A DNA stretch of 64,000 nucleotides from Primorskyibacter flagellatus (GTDB lineage Bacteria > Pseudomonadota > Alphaproteobacteria > Rhodobacterales > Rhodobacteraceae), in assembly GCF_014638275.1 (NCBI RefSeq), contig NZ_BMFJ01000002.1, positions 930,001 to 994,000 of the forward strand, given 5' to 3'. Numbering within the stretch: position 1 is the first letter of the stretch; each line of letters opens with the position of its first letter. The notes below the pieces were generated by a model. That model saw only the letters and a program-made list of their open reading frames with translations, made no database searches and was not told the DNA's origin. A program made the position numbers and the translations under genes. Below are positions 9,483 to 18,132 of this stretch, piece by piece.

Positions 9483-9513
9483 CCGCTGTCCTCCGTCACC
9501 TTCCGCGTGTCTA

Positions 9514-9528
9514 GTGCGATATGCGAAC
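9514..9528. promoter_or_regulatory. IclR-type operator upstream of the iclR gene
   Basis: The palindrome GTGCGATATGCGAAC matches the two sites at 8565-8599 in length, half-site and centre (GTGCG, ATA-rich core, CGCAC-like arm). It lies 32 bases upstream of the iclR start codon, consistent with autoregulation. Confidence 0.55.
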
Positions 9529-9584
9529 CCGCACAAGCGGCATGCGCCCCCGGGCGGTCCGGGCAGGGGCCGTCAGAAAGTTCA

Positions 9585-9643
9585 CTGAAACACTTGCAAA
9601 ACATTTGTTTCAGAACTTGTCTTTCGGAATGCAATTGTTTCAG
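9585..9643. promoter_or_regulatory. Three TGTTTCAG repeats upstream of the M81/TRAP operon, candidate RpiR operators
   Basis: CTGAAACA (9585-9592) and TGTTTCAG (9606-9613) form a perfect 8-bp inverted repeat with a 13-bp spacer. A further TGTTTCAG (9636-9643) lies exactly 30 bp after the second, about three helical turns. The last copy ends 8 bases before the ATG at 9652. Known RpiR-family sites often carry TGAAA/TTTCA arms, and an RpiR regulator is encoded in this operon. No clear -10/-35 pair was found. Confidence 0.5.
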
Positions 9644-9651
9644 GCTGACCC

Positions 9652-11109
9652 ATGAAGATCGCCGTTGCCCGTTTCTGGCATGAAGGAAACTCCTTCGCAC
9701 CGACCACGATCGGACCCGCCGAATTTCACGCACGTGAATGGCTGCGCGGCGATGAGGTTGCGCAGGCCATGCGCGGCACCGCGACCGAACCGGGCGGCGC
9801 GCTCGACTGGGCTGAGGCGAATGGCGCGACGCTGATCTTCTCCCGCTGCGCGGCGGTGGAACCCGGCGGACCCGTTGAACAGCCGGTGATCGACGCGTGG
9901 AGCGAAGAGGTGCTTTCCGATCCCGCCTTTGCCGAAGCCGACGGGATCTACCTGTCCCTCCACGGCGCGGCGATCGGGACCGTCGATCTCGCACCCGAAG
10001 AACGGGTCTGCACTGCGCTGCGGGCCAGGTATCCCGACACGCCGATCGTCGCGTCCTTCGACCTGCACGCCTGCCCGACCGACGCGCTCGCCGGGACGCT
10101 GAACGCCGCGACGATCTACCGGACCTATCCCCATGTCGACATGCCCGAGGCCGCCGCCGCCGCGCTCGACATGCTGAAGGAGATGGTGGAGAGCGGCGCG
10201 CGCTACCGTGTGCTGCGCCGCGCCATCGGGCGCATCCTGCCCAGCCACAACATGCGCACCGCCCCCGGCCTGCCGATGTACGAGATAGAGGAGATCGCGA
10301 AGGCCACGGACACCCCCGGCGTGCGCTGCGCCTATCCCTTCGCGTCCTTCGCCTATGCCGACATTCCGGGTGCGGACGCCGGGGTGCTGGTCACCTGCAC
10401 GGATCCGGAGGCCGGGGCAAAGGTCGCGGATCATGTCTGTGCGGAGATGTTCGCCCGCCGCGCCCGGTTCCGCCCCGATCTTGAGACCGCCGCGCAGATC
10501 ATCGCCCGCCGCCCCTGGCTGGACGGACCGACCGCCGTGGTCGAACCCGGCGACAATCCCCTGTCCGGCGGCGGCGCGGATACCCCCGGGCTGTTCCATG
10601 CGGCTGTTGACGCGCTCCCCTCGCTGCCCGACGGCACGGTCTTCGCCTTCTTCCACGACCCCGACCTTGTCGCGCGCGCAAAGACGGCCGGCCCCGGCGC
10701 GGTGATCGAAACGACGCTTGGCGCGCGGCACACGGATGTCTTCGGCGCTGCCGTGCCCGTAACCCTGACCGTCGAACGGCTGACCGACGGCGTCTTCACC
10801 AGTGCCGGCCCCATGTTCAAGGGTCAGCGCATGACGCTTGGCGATACGGCGGTCTTCACGCTTGGTCCGATGCGGATCATCGTCACATCCCACTGCGTGA
10901 CACCGAACGATGAGAACTATTTCCGCCTGCACGGCATCGACGTCGCGCAGGTGCCGCTGATGCTGGCCAAGGCCAAGAACCATTTCACCGCCGCCTTCAG
11001 CGGTCATTTCCCCCGCATCATCCAGGCCGATACGCCCGGACCCGCACAGGCGGATGCAACCGCCCTGCCCTTCAAGAAGGTGCCGCAAGAACGGCTCTCG
11101 CTCGACTGA
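9652..11109 (+). CDS. M81-family metallopeptidase (MlrC-like)
   Basis: A 485-residue protein of the MlrC family, named for microcystin linear-peptide degradation; most members have unknown substrates. It starts with the family's ARFWHEGNSFAP stretch. The zinc-binding motifs SFDLHA (Asp and His) and YPHVDMPE (His) are present, followed by the C-terminal MlrC domain with GDNP and GGGADTPG loops. It is the first gene of an operon with a TRAP importer, an RpiR regulator and an aminotransferase, so it probably acts on an imported amide-type compound. Three TGTTTCAG repeats precede it. No strong ribosome-binding site is visible. Confidence 0.85.
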   Translation: MKIAVARFWHEGNSFAPTTIGPAEFHAREWLRGDEVAQAMRGTATEPGGALDWAEANGATLIFSRCAAVEPGGPVEQPVIDAWSEEVLSDPAFAEADGIYLSLHGAAIGTVDLAPEERVCTALRARYPDTPIVASFDLHACPTDALAGTLNAATIYRTYPHVDMPEAAAAALDMLKEMVESGARYRVLRRAIGRILPSHNMRTAPGLPMYEIEEIAKATDTPGVRCAYPFASFAYADIPGADAGVLVTCTDPEAGAKVADHVCAEMFARRARFRPDLETAAQIIARRPWLDGPTAVVEPGDNPLSGGGADTPGLFHAAVDALPSLPDGTVFAFFHDPDLVARAKTAGPGAVIETTLGARHTDVFGAAVPVTLTVERLTDGVFTSAGPMFKGQRMTLGDTAVFTLGPMRIIVTSHCVTPNDENYFRLHGIDVAQVPLMLAKAKNHFTAAFSGHFPRIIQADTPGPAQADATALPFKKVPQERLSLD

Positions 11110-11128
11110 CCAACAAGGAGAAACTGAC

Positions 11129-12241
11129 ATGAAACACCTGATTTACGCCGCGACCGCGACCCTTGCCCTGTCCGCGCCGCTTGCGGCCAGGGAACTGGTC
11201 GTCTCGACCTGGAACGCCCCGACGCACCCGACGCAATGGGCCGGATGGGAACCGATGTTCCCCAAAGTCACCGAAGCCACGGGCGGAGAGCTGACGTTCA
11301 AGATCGTCGGTGGCGGCGCGCTCATGGGGGCGAAGGAAACGCTTCAGGGCCTGGGCGACGGGGTGGCCGATGCCTCGATCCTCGCGCTCAGCTATCATCC
11401 CTCGGACCTGCCGACCGCGCAGATCGTGGCGGAACTGACGATGCAGTCCGGCGACGCGCTGGCGGTCTCTGCCGCCGTCACCGAATTCATCCTGACCGCC
11501 TGCGAGCCCTGCCTGGCGGAGTTCGCGGCCAACAATGTCGTCTACACCGGCAACTACGCGACCGCCCCCTATGCGCTGATCTCCAAAGAACCGATCACCA
11601 CCCCCGAGGGGCTGAAGGGCAAGCGCGTGCGCACCCCCGGCGCGGCCTGGGACCGCTTTGTCACCGAAAGCGGCGGATCGGTCGTGCACACCGCCTCGGC
11701 CGAGATGTACGAGGCGCTGAACAAGGGGATCATCGACGTGGCGATGCAGCCCGCCGCGTCGCTCAAGACCTATTCGCTCTGGGACATCGCCAGCTCCATC
11801 ACGCTCGGCGGTTACGGGGTCTACAACGCCGGTCCCCTGCTGTCCTTCAACAAGGACGCCTGGGCCGACCTGACCCCGGAAGAACGTCGCGCAATCCTCG
11901 ACGCGATCCCCGAGGCGCTGATTGCCACGACCGAAGGCTACCTTGCCCAGGATGACGAGGCTCGCGTGACCGCCGCCGAAAAGGGGATGCAGGTGATCGA
12001 GGCACCGGACGCGCTGGAGGACTGGCTGACCGCCTTCAACGACAAGGACGTCGGCACCATCATCGACAGCGCCGGGGCGACCTACGGGGTCGAGGGCGCG
12101 GACGAAATCGCCGCCGCCTACCGCGAGGTCCTGAAGAAATGGACCGACCGCCGCGCCGACGGCATGGGCCGGGACGACATCGTCGCGACCCTGAAGGCCG
12201 AGGTTTTCGACAAGCTGGACGAAAACGCCTACGGCCTCTGA
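11129..12241 (+). CDS. TRAP transporter periplasmic substrate-binding protein (DctP family)
   Basis: A 370-residue periplasmic receptor. The start is ATG at 11129 with AAGGAG upstream, giving a signal peptide that ends near APLAA (residue 20). The mature part shows DctP features: KGKRVRTPGAAW, which carries the conserved carboxylate-binding arginine, and a long C-terminal helix. Cys125 and Cys128 (CEPC) form a C-x2-C pair that is also present at the same place in the second TRAP receptor of this window, so a disulfide is plausible. It lies in one operon with the membrane subunits and an M81 enzyme. The ligand is likely a carboxylate, but its identity is unknown. Confidence 0.9.
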   Translation: MKHLIYAATATLALSAPLAARELVVSTWNAPTHPTQWAGWEPMFPKVTEATGGELTFKIVGGGALMGAKETLQGLGDGVADASILALSYHPSDLPTAQIVAELTMQSGDALAVSAAVTEFILTACEPCLAEFAANNVVYTGNYATAPYALISKEPITTPEGLKGKRVRTPGAAWDRFVTESGGSVVHTASAEMYEALNKGIIDVAMQPAASLKTYSLWDIASSITLGGYGVYNAGPLLSFNKDAWADLTPEERRAILDAIPEALIATTEGYLAQDDEARVTAAEKGMQVIEAPDALEDWLTAFNDKDVGTIIDSAGATYGVEGADEIAAAYREVLKKWTDRRADGMGRDDIVATLKAEVFDKLDENAYGL

Positions 12242-12259
12242 TCCTCTCCGCGACCCGAG

Positions 12260-12282
12260 GGGTGGGCTCCCGCAGCCCACCC
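12260..12282 (+). other. Intergenic hairpin between dctP-type and dctQ-type genes
   Basis: A perfect 9-bp inverted repeat (GGGTGGGCT / AGCCCACCC) with a 5-base loop lies 18 bases after the receptor stop codon. No U-tract follows. It probably protects the 3' end of the receptor message or partly attenuates transcription, so that receptor exceeds permease. Confidence 0.7.
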
Positions 12283-12302
12283 TGCTTACCGAAAGTCCCC
12301 GA

Positions 12303-12806
12303 ATGCCCCTTATCGACCTGCTGCTGGCCCGTCTGGGCCGCCTGCTGATCTGGATCGCCGGCCTCTGTCTTGTCCTGATGATGGTGCAGGTCGCGGCGGA
12401 TGTGGCCGGTCGGCTGTTTTTCGCGCGCCCCCTGCCCTCCACCATCGAGATCGTCGCCGAATGGTGGATGCCCGCGCTGATCTTCCTGCCCATGGTCGCC
12501 GTCGCCCTGAGGGGAGAGAACATCGCCGTCGACATCGCCTATGACCGTATGCCGCCGCGAATGCAGGCGGCCTGCGATGTCTTCGCCGGGCTGGCCTTTG
12601 CCGTCTTCCTCGGCTTCGTGTGCTGGGGGGCCTGGGAACAGGCGCTGCGGGCCTACGCCAAGGGGGAATTCGTTCTGGGCATGATCCCCGTCGTCACATG
12701 GCCGATCCGGTTCTTCCTGCCGCTGGCGGGGGGGCTGACCATGGTGGTCTACCTGTTGCAGGCCCTGCGGGCCGGGGCGCGACTTGTGGGGGTGCGCCAT
12801 GGATAG
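12303..12806 (+). CDS. TRAP transporter small permease (DctQ family)
   Basis: A 167-residue inner-membrane protein with four hydrophobic segments, typical of DctQ. Family marks are VAADVAGRLFFARPLPSTIE after the first span and the ENIAVDIAYD stretch leading into the second pair. It associates with the large permease, whose ATG lies 8 bases inside this gene's end. No solute specificity can be read from this subunit. Confidence 0.9.
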   Translation: MPLIDLLLARLGRLLIWIAGLCLVLMMVQVAADVAGRLFFARPLPSTIEIVAEWWMPALIFLPMVAVALRGENIAVDIAYDRMPPRMQAACDVFAGLAFAVFLGFVCWGAWEQALRAYAKGEFVLGMIPVVTWPIRFFLPLAGGLTMVVYLLQALRAGARLVGVRHG

Positions 12807-14112
12807 CGTCTCCATCGCCCTGTCGGGTCTCGCCGTCCTGACCGTGCTGCTTGCGGTGCGGGTGCCCGTCGCCGCCGCGCTTGGCCTGGTCGCCATCGGC
12901 GGCAGCTATCTACTCATGGGGGAACGCGCCATGTGGGGCGTGCTGCGCACGACCCCCCACGCCTTCGCCGCCAGCTGGAGCCTTTCGGCGATCCCGATGT
13001 TCCTGCTCATGGGCTACGTCGCCTTCAACGCGCGGCTGACCGACGGGCTGTTCCGGTTCGCACGTGCATGGCTGTCCTTCCTGCCCGGCGGGCTGGCGAT
13101 CTCCTCGGTCGGGGGGGCGGCGCTGTTCTCCTCCGTCACCGGGTCCTCGGTCGCCTGTGCCGCGGCCATGGGCAAGATCGCCGTTCCCGCGATGATCGAA
13201 CGGAACTACGACAAGTCGCTGGCCGTCGGCACCATCGCCGCCGCCGGGACCATGGGGTCGCTGATCCCGCCCTCGACCGTGCTGCTGCTCTACGCGATCT
13301 TTGCCGAAGTGCCCGTTTCCGCCCTGTTCATCGGCGCGATCATCCCCGGCCTGCTGACCGCGCTGGCCTATGCGACGATGATCCTGATCCGGGTCACGCG
13401 GAACCCGGCGCTCGCCCCGCGCGAACCCGGCATGGGCTGGGGCGAAAGGCTGGCCTCCCTGGCCGAAACCTGGCCGCTGTTCCTCATGGTCATCGTCGTC
13501 TTCGGCGGTATCTTCGCCGGCTTCTTCTCCGCGACCGAGGCGGGGGGCATCGGCGCCCTGGCCGCGATCCTGATCGGGGTGGCGAAACGGACCCTGACGC
13601 TGAAAGGGCTGGGCGAGGCGATACTCGACACGATCCTGTCGACCTCTTCCATCTTCCTGATCGCCATCGGTGCGGCGCTGATGACCCGGTTCTTCGCCTT
13701 TGCCGGTCTGCCGGACTATGTGCAGACGCTGTTCGCGACCTCCGGCCTCGGGCAGGTCGGGGTGCTGGTGGCCATTGCCCTGCTCTACGTGATCCTAGGG
13801 ATGTTCCTCGACCCGATCGGAGTCATGCTGCTGACCCTCCCCGTGCTGCTTCCGGTGTTCGAAGCGCAGGAGATCAGTCTGATCTATGCCGGTGTCGTCC
13901 TGACCAAGCTGCTTGAAATCGGGCTGATCACCCCGCCCGTCGGGCTGAACGTGTTTGTCATCAAGAACGTGATCGGCAACCTGATGACCACGGATCAGGT
14001 GTTCCGCGGCGTGCTCTGGTTCCTGCTGGCGGATCTCTTCGTGGTGATCGCGCTGATCGTCTGGCCGGAAACCGTGCTATGGCTGCCCGACCTGCTGACG
14101 GAGCGGCGATGA
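12799..14112 (+). CDS. TRAP transporter large permease (DctM family)
   Basis: A 437-residue permease with about twelve hydrophobic spans. Conserved DctM stretches include GSSVACAAAMGKIAVP, GTMGSLIPPS and EIGLITPPVGLNVFV. It forms the sodium-coupled channel with the small subunit. The start is ATG at 12799, overlapping the small-permease gene; the regulator start overlaps this stop as ATGA, so all are co-translated from one operon. Confidence 0.92.
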   Translation: MDSVSIALSGLAVLTVLLAVRVPVAAALGLVAIGGSYLLMGERAMWGVLRTTPHAFAASWSLSAIPMFLLMGYVAFNARLTDGLFRFARAWLSFLPGGLAISSVGGAALFSSVTGSSVACAAAMGKIAVPAMIERNYDKSLAVGTIAAAGTMGSLIPPSTVLLLYAIFAEVPVSALFIGAIIPGLLTALAYATMILIRVTRNPALAPREPGMGWGERLASLAETWPLFLMVIVVFGGIFAGFFSATEAGGIGALAAILIGVAKRTLTLKGLGEAILDTILSTSSIFLIAIGAALMTRFFAFAGLPDYVQTLFATSGLGQVGVLVAIALLYVILGMFLDPIGVMLLTLPVLLPVFEAQEISLIYAGVVLTKLLEIGLITPPVGLNVFVIKNVIGNLMTTDQVFRGVLWFLLADLFVVIALIVWPETVLWLPDLLTERR

Positions 14113-15023
14113 AACCCGACTACAAGGCCTTCCGAACCCGGCTCACCGCCCGCATCCCCTCGCTCTCCCGGCGGGTGGAGGATGGGGCGCGTTACATCCT
14201 CGACCATCCGGATGACGTTGTCGCCCTGTCCATGCGGGATGTCGCGCGGCGGGCGGGGGTCTCTCCGGCGACGCTGACCCGGCTGACCGATGCCATAGGG
14301 CTGAAAAGCTGGGCGGACCTCAAGGCGCTGCATGTCGAGCATTTCCGCCGCGTGCCGCCGGCCTATGCCGAAAGGGCAGCCGAGCTGATTTCGCGCGACA
14401 ATTCGGGTGAGCTGATCCGCGCCTGTTTCGCCGCCGCAAAGGCCAATCTGGACCACACGCAGGGGGCCAACGCGGTCAACGACTTCACTGCTGCTGCCGC
14501 CACGCTGGCCACTGCCCGGCGGGTTTTCATCTCGGCGTTCCTCAGCTGCCGGGGGCCGGGTCATACCTTCGCCTATCTTGCACGGATGCTGCGCGACAAT
14601 GTGGTGATGCTGGGCGAAGGGTCTTCGCTGGCCGCCGATCTGCAAAGTCTCGGTCCCGAGGATGCGGTGCTCTCGGTCAATTTCCGCCCCTACGGCCGCG
14701 AGATCGACCAGGTGGCGGACGCCGTGCGCGCCAGCGGGGCGCGGCTGGTCTGTCTCAGCGACAGCCGGGCCACGCCGCTGACCCCCGCCGCGCAGTCCGT
14801 GCTGATCTTCGCGCCCGAAAGCCCGTCCTTCTTCCCCTCGCTGTCCGCCGCAACCGCGGCGGTCGAGGCGCTGCTGGCCGCGATGCTCGCCACCATGGGC
14901 GAAGAGGCCCGCGCGCGTATCGGCAGAATTGAACAGCAGCTTTACTCCAGCGGCACCTATGCGCGGGCAGCCGAAGCAGAACGGGCCCCCGGACAGCCCC
15001 CCGACCAGAGGAAACCCCGATGA
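14109..15023 (+). CDS. MurR/RpiR-family transcriptional regulator
   Basis: A 304-residue regulator with an N-terminal RpiR helix-turn-helix (about residues 1-80; MRDVARRAGVSPATLTRLTDAIG) and a C-terminal SIS domain (about residues 125-265; FISAFLSCRGPGHTFAYLARML), the usual phosphosugar-binding fold used as an effector pocket. The ATG overlaps the stop of the large permease. RpiR proteins beside TRAP and aminotransferase genes often sense amino or sugar derivatives. Its likely operators are the TGTTTCAG repeats before the first gene of the operon (9585-9643). Confidence 0.9.
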   Translation: MKPDYKAFRTRLTARIPSLSRRVEDGARYILDHPDDVVALSMRDVARRAGVSPATLTRLTDAIGLKSWADLKALHVEHFRRVPPAYAERAAELISRDNSGELIRACFAAAKANLDHTQGANAVNDFTAAAATLATARRVFISAFLSCRGPGHTFAYLARMLRDNVVMLGEGSSLAADLQSLGPEDAVLSVNFRPYGREIDQVADAVRASGARLVCLSDSRATPLTPAAQSVLIFAPESPSFFPSLSAATAAVEALLAAMLATMGEEARARIGRIEQQLYSSGTYARAAEAERAPGQPPDQRKPR

Positions 15024-16354
15024 CAACGCATGTCTTCCACCGCACCCCCGTGCGGCCTGCGATCGCGACCGAGGCCCGGGGTATCGAGATCACGGACGAG
15101 ACCGGCAAGGTCTACATCGACGGTTCCGGTGGCGCGGCGGTCAGCTGCATCGGCCATGGCGACATGCGCGTGGTGGAGGCCATCGCGAAACAGGCCGCCA
15201 CGGTCGAATACGCACATACCGGCGCCTTCACCTCTCCCCCGGCGGAAGAGCTGGCCGAGGTGCTGTGCAACGCCACGACCCTGCCGATGGCCAGGGTGTT
15301 TCTGGTCGGCTCCGGGTCCGAGGCGGTGGAGACGGCGGTCAAGATGGCGCGCGGCTACCACCTGGCACGCGGGGACGAAGGCCGGTTCCGCGTGATCGCG
15401 CGACGGCAGAGCTATCACGGCAACACGCTTGGCGCGCTGGCGCGGGGCGGCAACTTCGGCCGCCGCGCGCCCTACCTGCCGATGATGACCGAGGCGCATC
15501 TGGTCGATCCCTGTTTCGAATATCGTCACGCCCTGCCCGGCGAAACGCCCGAGACCTACGGCCGCCGCGCTGCCGACAGTCTCGAAGCCGAGATCCTGCG
15601 CCTCGGACCCGAGACGGTGTCGGCCTTTCTCGTCGAAACGGTGGTCGGCGCGACGACTGGCGCCGTTCCTCCCGCGCCGGGTTACTTCGCGCGGATACGG
15701 GAAATCTGCGACCGCCACGGCATCCTTCTGATCGCGGATGAGGTCATGTGCGGCGTCAACCGCTGCGGCCCCTTCTTCGCAATCGAGGATGAAGGCGTCT
15801 GCCCGGATATCGTGACGCTTGGCAAGGGTCTGGGCGGGGGGTATCAGCCGATCGCCGCCGCCATGTGCACCGCCGCCGTGCATGATGCCTTTTCCGACGT
15901 CGGGCGCAGCTTCATCAACGGGCACACCTACATGGCGCATCCCGTCGCCTGTGCCGCAGCGCTCGCCGTGCAGCAGGTCATACGCGACGACGGCCTGGCC
16001 GAGCGGGTCGCGCCCATGGGGACATACCTGAAACAGCGGCTCGAGGCGCGTTTCGGGAATCACCCCTACGTCGGCGATATCCGCGGCCAGGGCCTGTTTC
16101 AGGCGATTGAAATCGTGGCGGACCGCAACAGCAAGACCCCCTTCCCCGCGACGGAGGCGATGGCCAGCCGCATTTTCGCCGCCTGCCGCGACATCGGCCT
16201 GCTGTGCTATCCCGGCAGCGGCACGGCGGACGGGACCATCGGGGATCACCTGCTGGTCGCGCCACCCTATTCCGTCACCACCGCCGAGATCGACACGATC
16301 GTTGAGAGGCTGGGCGATGGCGTGGACGCGGGACTCGCACAGGCGGGCGGGTGA
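15020..16354 (+). CDS. Class III PLP-dependent aminotransferase
   Basis: A 444-residue aspartate-aminotransferase-superfamily protein of the class III (omega-amino acid) type. Lys269 in TLGKGLGGG is the PLP lysine; IADEVMCGVNRCG carries the cofactor-contact Asp; GSEAVETAVKMAR and SYHGNTLGAL are usual family segments. The ATG overlaps the rpiR stop. It probably transaminates the amine released from the solute brought in by the TRAP system, with pyruvate or 2-oxoglutarate as likely acceptors. It is distinct from the aminotransferase at 1026, which belongs to another subgroup. Confidence 0.88.
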   Translation: MTTHVFHRTPVRPAIATEARGIEITDETGKVYIDGSGGAAVSCIGHGDMRVVEAIAKQAATVEYAHTGAFTSPPAEELAEVLCNATTLPMARVFLVGSGSEAVETAVKMARGYHLARGDEGRFRVIARRQSYHGNTLGALARGGNFGRRAPYLPMMTEAHLVDPCFEYRHALPGETPETYGRRAADSLEAEILRLGPETVSAFLVETVVGATTGAVPPAPGYFARIREICDRHGILLIADEVMCGVNRCGPFFAIEDEGVCPDIVTLGKGLGGGYQPIAAAMCTAAVHDAFSDVGRSFINGHTYMAHPVACAAALAVQQVIRDDGLAERVAPMGTYLKQRLEARFGNHPYVGDIRGQGLFQAIEIVADRNSKTPFPATEAMASRIFAACRDIGLLCYPGSGTADGTIGDHLLVAPPYSVTTAEIDTIVERLGDGVDAGLAQAGG

Positions 16355-16613
16355 GGGACGGTGTGACGGTCCTGAGAGGGGGCATATCGACATGGGGCTG
16401 CCTTTCCGGCTTATGGCCTGACGGGCGCGCCGGATCGGGGCGGGCTCAGCCAGGGACTGCATGTCGCAAGAATTGCTTCAGGAAGATTAACGCTTTCTTA
16501 TGCCACCGCGCGGTGGTGGTGGCGGGCTGTGCCGGACGCGATATGGTGCGCCTGTCGCTTGTCCCGATCCGCATGGCGCACTAGACGAAGACTGAACCCG
16601 ACCGGAGACGCCC
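16355..16613. promoter_or_regulatory. Intergenic region with a CCACCGCGCGGTGG palindrome
   Basis: This spacer separates the RpiR operon from the CoA-transferase operon. It contains a perfect 14-bp palindrome at 16503-16516 in a relatively AT-rich patch (GATTAACGCTTTCTTATG just before). It may be an operator or a rho-independent-like element, but no paired promoter boxes were convincing and no TGTC-N-GACA site was found. Confidence 0.3.
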
Positions 16614-17321
16614 ATGGACAAAACCGTACCCTCGCTTGCAGATGCCATCGCCCCGATCGGTGACGGCGCGGTCGTGATGATCGCGGGCTTCGGTGGTTCC
16701 GGCGCCCCGGTCGAACTGATCCACGCGCTGATCGACAAGGGTCCGAAGAACCTGACCGTCATCAACAACAACGCCGGGAACGGTCACGTCGGCATCGCCG
16801 CGATGATCGAACAGGGGATGGTGTCCAAGATCGTCTGCTCCTTTCCCCGCTCTTCCGACCCGGTGGCGTTCAACACCGCGTTCACCGCCGGCACGCTTGA
16901 GCTCGAGGTGGTGCCACAGGGCACGCTGGCGGAACGTATTCGCGCGGCGGGGGCGGGCATCCCCGCCTTCTACACCGCGACCAGCTATGGAACCGAGCTG
17001 GCAGAGGGCAAGCCGGTCGAGGAGTTCGACGGCAAGCACTACGTGCGCGAACGCTGGCTGCGCGCGGATTTCGCGCTCATCAAGGCCGATACCGCGGACA
17101 CCATGGGCAACCTGACCTATCGGATGGCCGGTCGGAACTTCAACCCGATCATGGCGATGGCGGCGGACTGTACCATCGTGCAGGCGACCCGGATCGTGGA
17201 GCCCGGAGGCATTCCGCCGGAGCAGGTCGTCACCCCCGGCATCTTCACCGACCGGATCGTCGAGATCGCCGCGCCGGTACAGGAAGAAACCCTTATCCGT
17301 GAAGGAGCGGTCTATCCATGA
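16614..17321 (+). CDS. CoA-transferase subunit A (3-oxoacid/3-oxoadipate CoA-transferase type)
   Basis: A 235-residue alpha subunit of a family I CoA-transferase. The CoA-binding GFGGSGAP motif (residues about 23-30) and the VINNNAGNG stretch are typical of PcaI/AtoD/ScoA proteins. It moves CoA between acyl groups, usually from succinyl-CoA to a 3-oxoacid. The start of the beta-subunit gene overlaps this stop by 4 bases, as expected for a stoichiometric complex. It is the first gene of the acyl-CoA catabolic island; whether it acts on the substrate or on a final 3-oxoacid is not decidable here. Confidence 0.9.
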   Translation: MDKTVPSLADAIAPIGDGAVVMIAGFGGSGAPVELIHALIDKGPKNLTVINNNAGNGHVGIAAMIEQGMVSKIVCSFPRSSDPVAFNTAFTAGTLELEVVPQGTLAERIRAAGAGIPAFYTATSYGTELAEGKPVEEFDGKHYVRERWLRADFALIKADTADTMGNLTYRMAGRNFNPIMAMAADCTIVQATRIVEPGGIPPEQVVTPGIFTDRIVEIAAPVQEETLIREGAVYP

Positions 17322-18016
17322 GCGCCGATCTGACTTCCCTCAAGCTGACGAACGACCAGATTGCCTGGCGCGCCGCGCAGGACATCGAGGACGGAGCCTA
17401 TGTGAACCTCGGCATCGGCTTTCCCGAACGGGTCGCGCAGTACACCGTTCCCGGACGCGCACCTGTCTTTCATACGGAGAACGGCATTCTCAACTTCGGT
17501 CCCGCCCCGGCGGCGGGGGAAGAGGACTGGGATCTCATCAACGCGGGCAAGAAGGCGGTGACGCTCAAACCCGGCGCGGCCTTCTTCCATCATGCCGACA
17601 GTTTCGCGATGGTCCGGGGCGGGCATCTGGATGTCGCGATCCTCGGCGCCTTCCAGATTGCCGAAAACGGCGATCTCGCCAACTGGTCCACCGGCAAGGG
17701 CGCGATCCCGGCGGTTGGCGGGGCGATGGACCTTGTCCAAAGCGCCAAGCGCGTCGCCGTGCTGACCGACCACGTCACCAAGAACGGCGATCCCAAGCTG
17801 GTCAAGCGCTGCACCATGCCGCTCACCGGCGTCGGCTGCGTGACTCGGATTTACTCCTCTCTCGCGGTTGTCGACGTCGTGGACGGACATTTCGTCCTGC
17901 GCGAGAAGCTGAAGGCGATGTCCTTTGACGACCTGCAGGCGTTGACGGGGGCAGAGCTTCATGTCGATGGCACGGTCGCAGACCTGATCGTCGAGGGTGC
18001 CGGCGCGCCGGTCTGA
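17318..18016 (+). CDS. CoA-transferase subunit B
   Basis: A 232-residue beta subunit. Glu54 in HTENGIL is the expected catalytic glutamate that forms the glutamyl-CoA thioester. NLGIGFPERVAQY near the N terminus and the GGAMDLVQSAKR region are family landmarks. It is translationally coupled to subunit A. The paired subunits resemble PcaIJ/ScoAB in length and spacing. There is no close downstream gene: the oxidoreductase begins 116 bases later after a predicted operator. Confidence 0.9.
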   Translation: MSADLTSLKLTNDQIAWRAAQDIEDGAYVNLGIGFPERVAQYTVPGRAPVFHTENGILNFGPAPAAGEEDWDLINAGKKAVTLKPGAAFFHHADSFAMVRGGHLDVAILGAFQIAENGDLANWSTGKGAIPAVGGAMDLVQSAKRVAVLTDHVTKNGDPKLVKRCTMPLTGVGCVTRIYSSLAVVDVVDGHFVLREKLKAMSFDDLQALTGAELHVDGTVADLIVEGAGAPV

Positions 18017-18104
18017 GGCGGGTCGCCGGTTTCCTGTCTGAGCCGCGGATCGTCCGGCGCCGCGCCTCGACCCCCTCTTGACTCATCGCTCCCGAATGCC
18101 CGAC

Positions 18105-18113
18105 TGTCGGACA
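18105..18113. promoter_or_regulatory. TGTCGGACA box upstream of the oxidoreductase gene (candidate GntR site)
   Basis: A 9-bp palindrome, TGTC-G-GACA, lies 19 bases before the GTG start at 18133. Copies occur before the acyl-CoA synthetase gene (19174-19190) and the crotonase gene (23962-23970), all within the same island as a GntR/FCD regulator. The GT-N-AC core spacing is typical of FadR-subfamily operators. Confidence 0.55.
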
Positions 18114-18132
18114 ATCGAGGAGGAGTCGATCC

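Noticed and set aside
18078..18106. TTGACT at 18078 as a -35 box for the oxidoreductase gene
   Set aside because: The hexamer at the proper distance does not resemble a -10 box.
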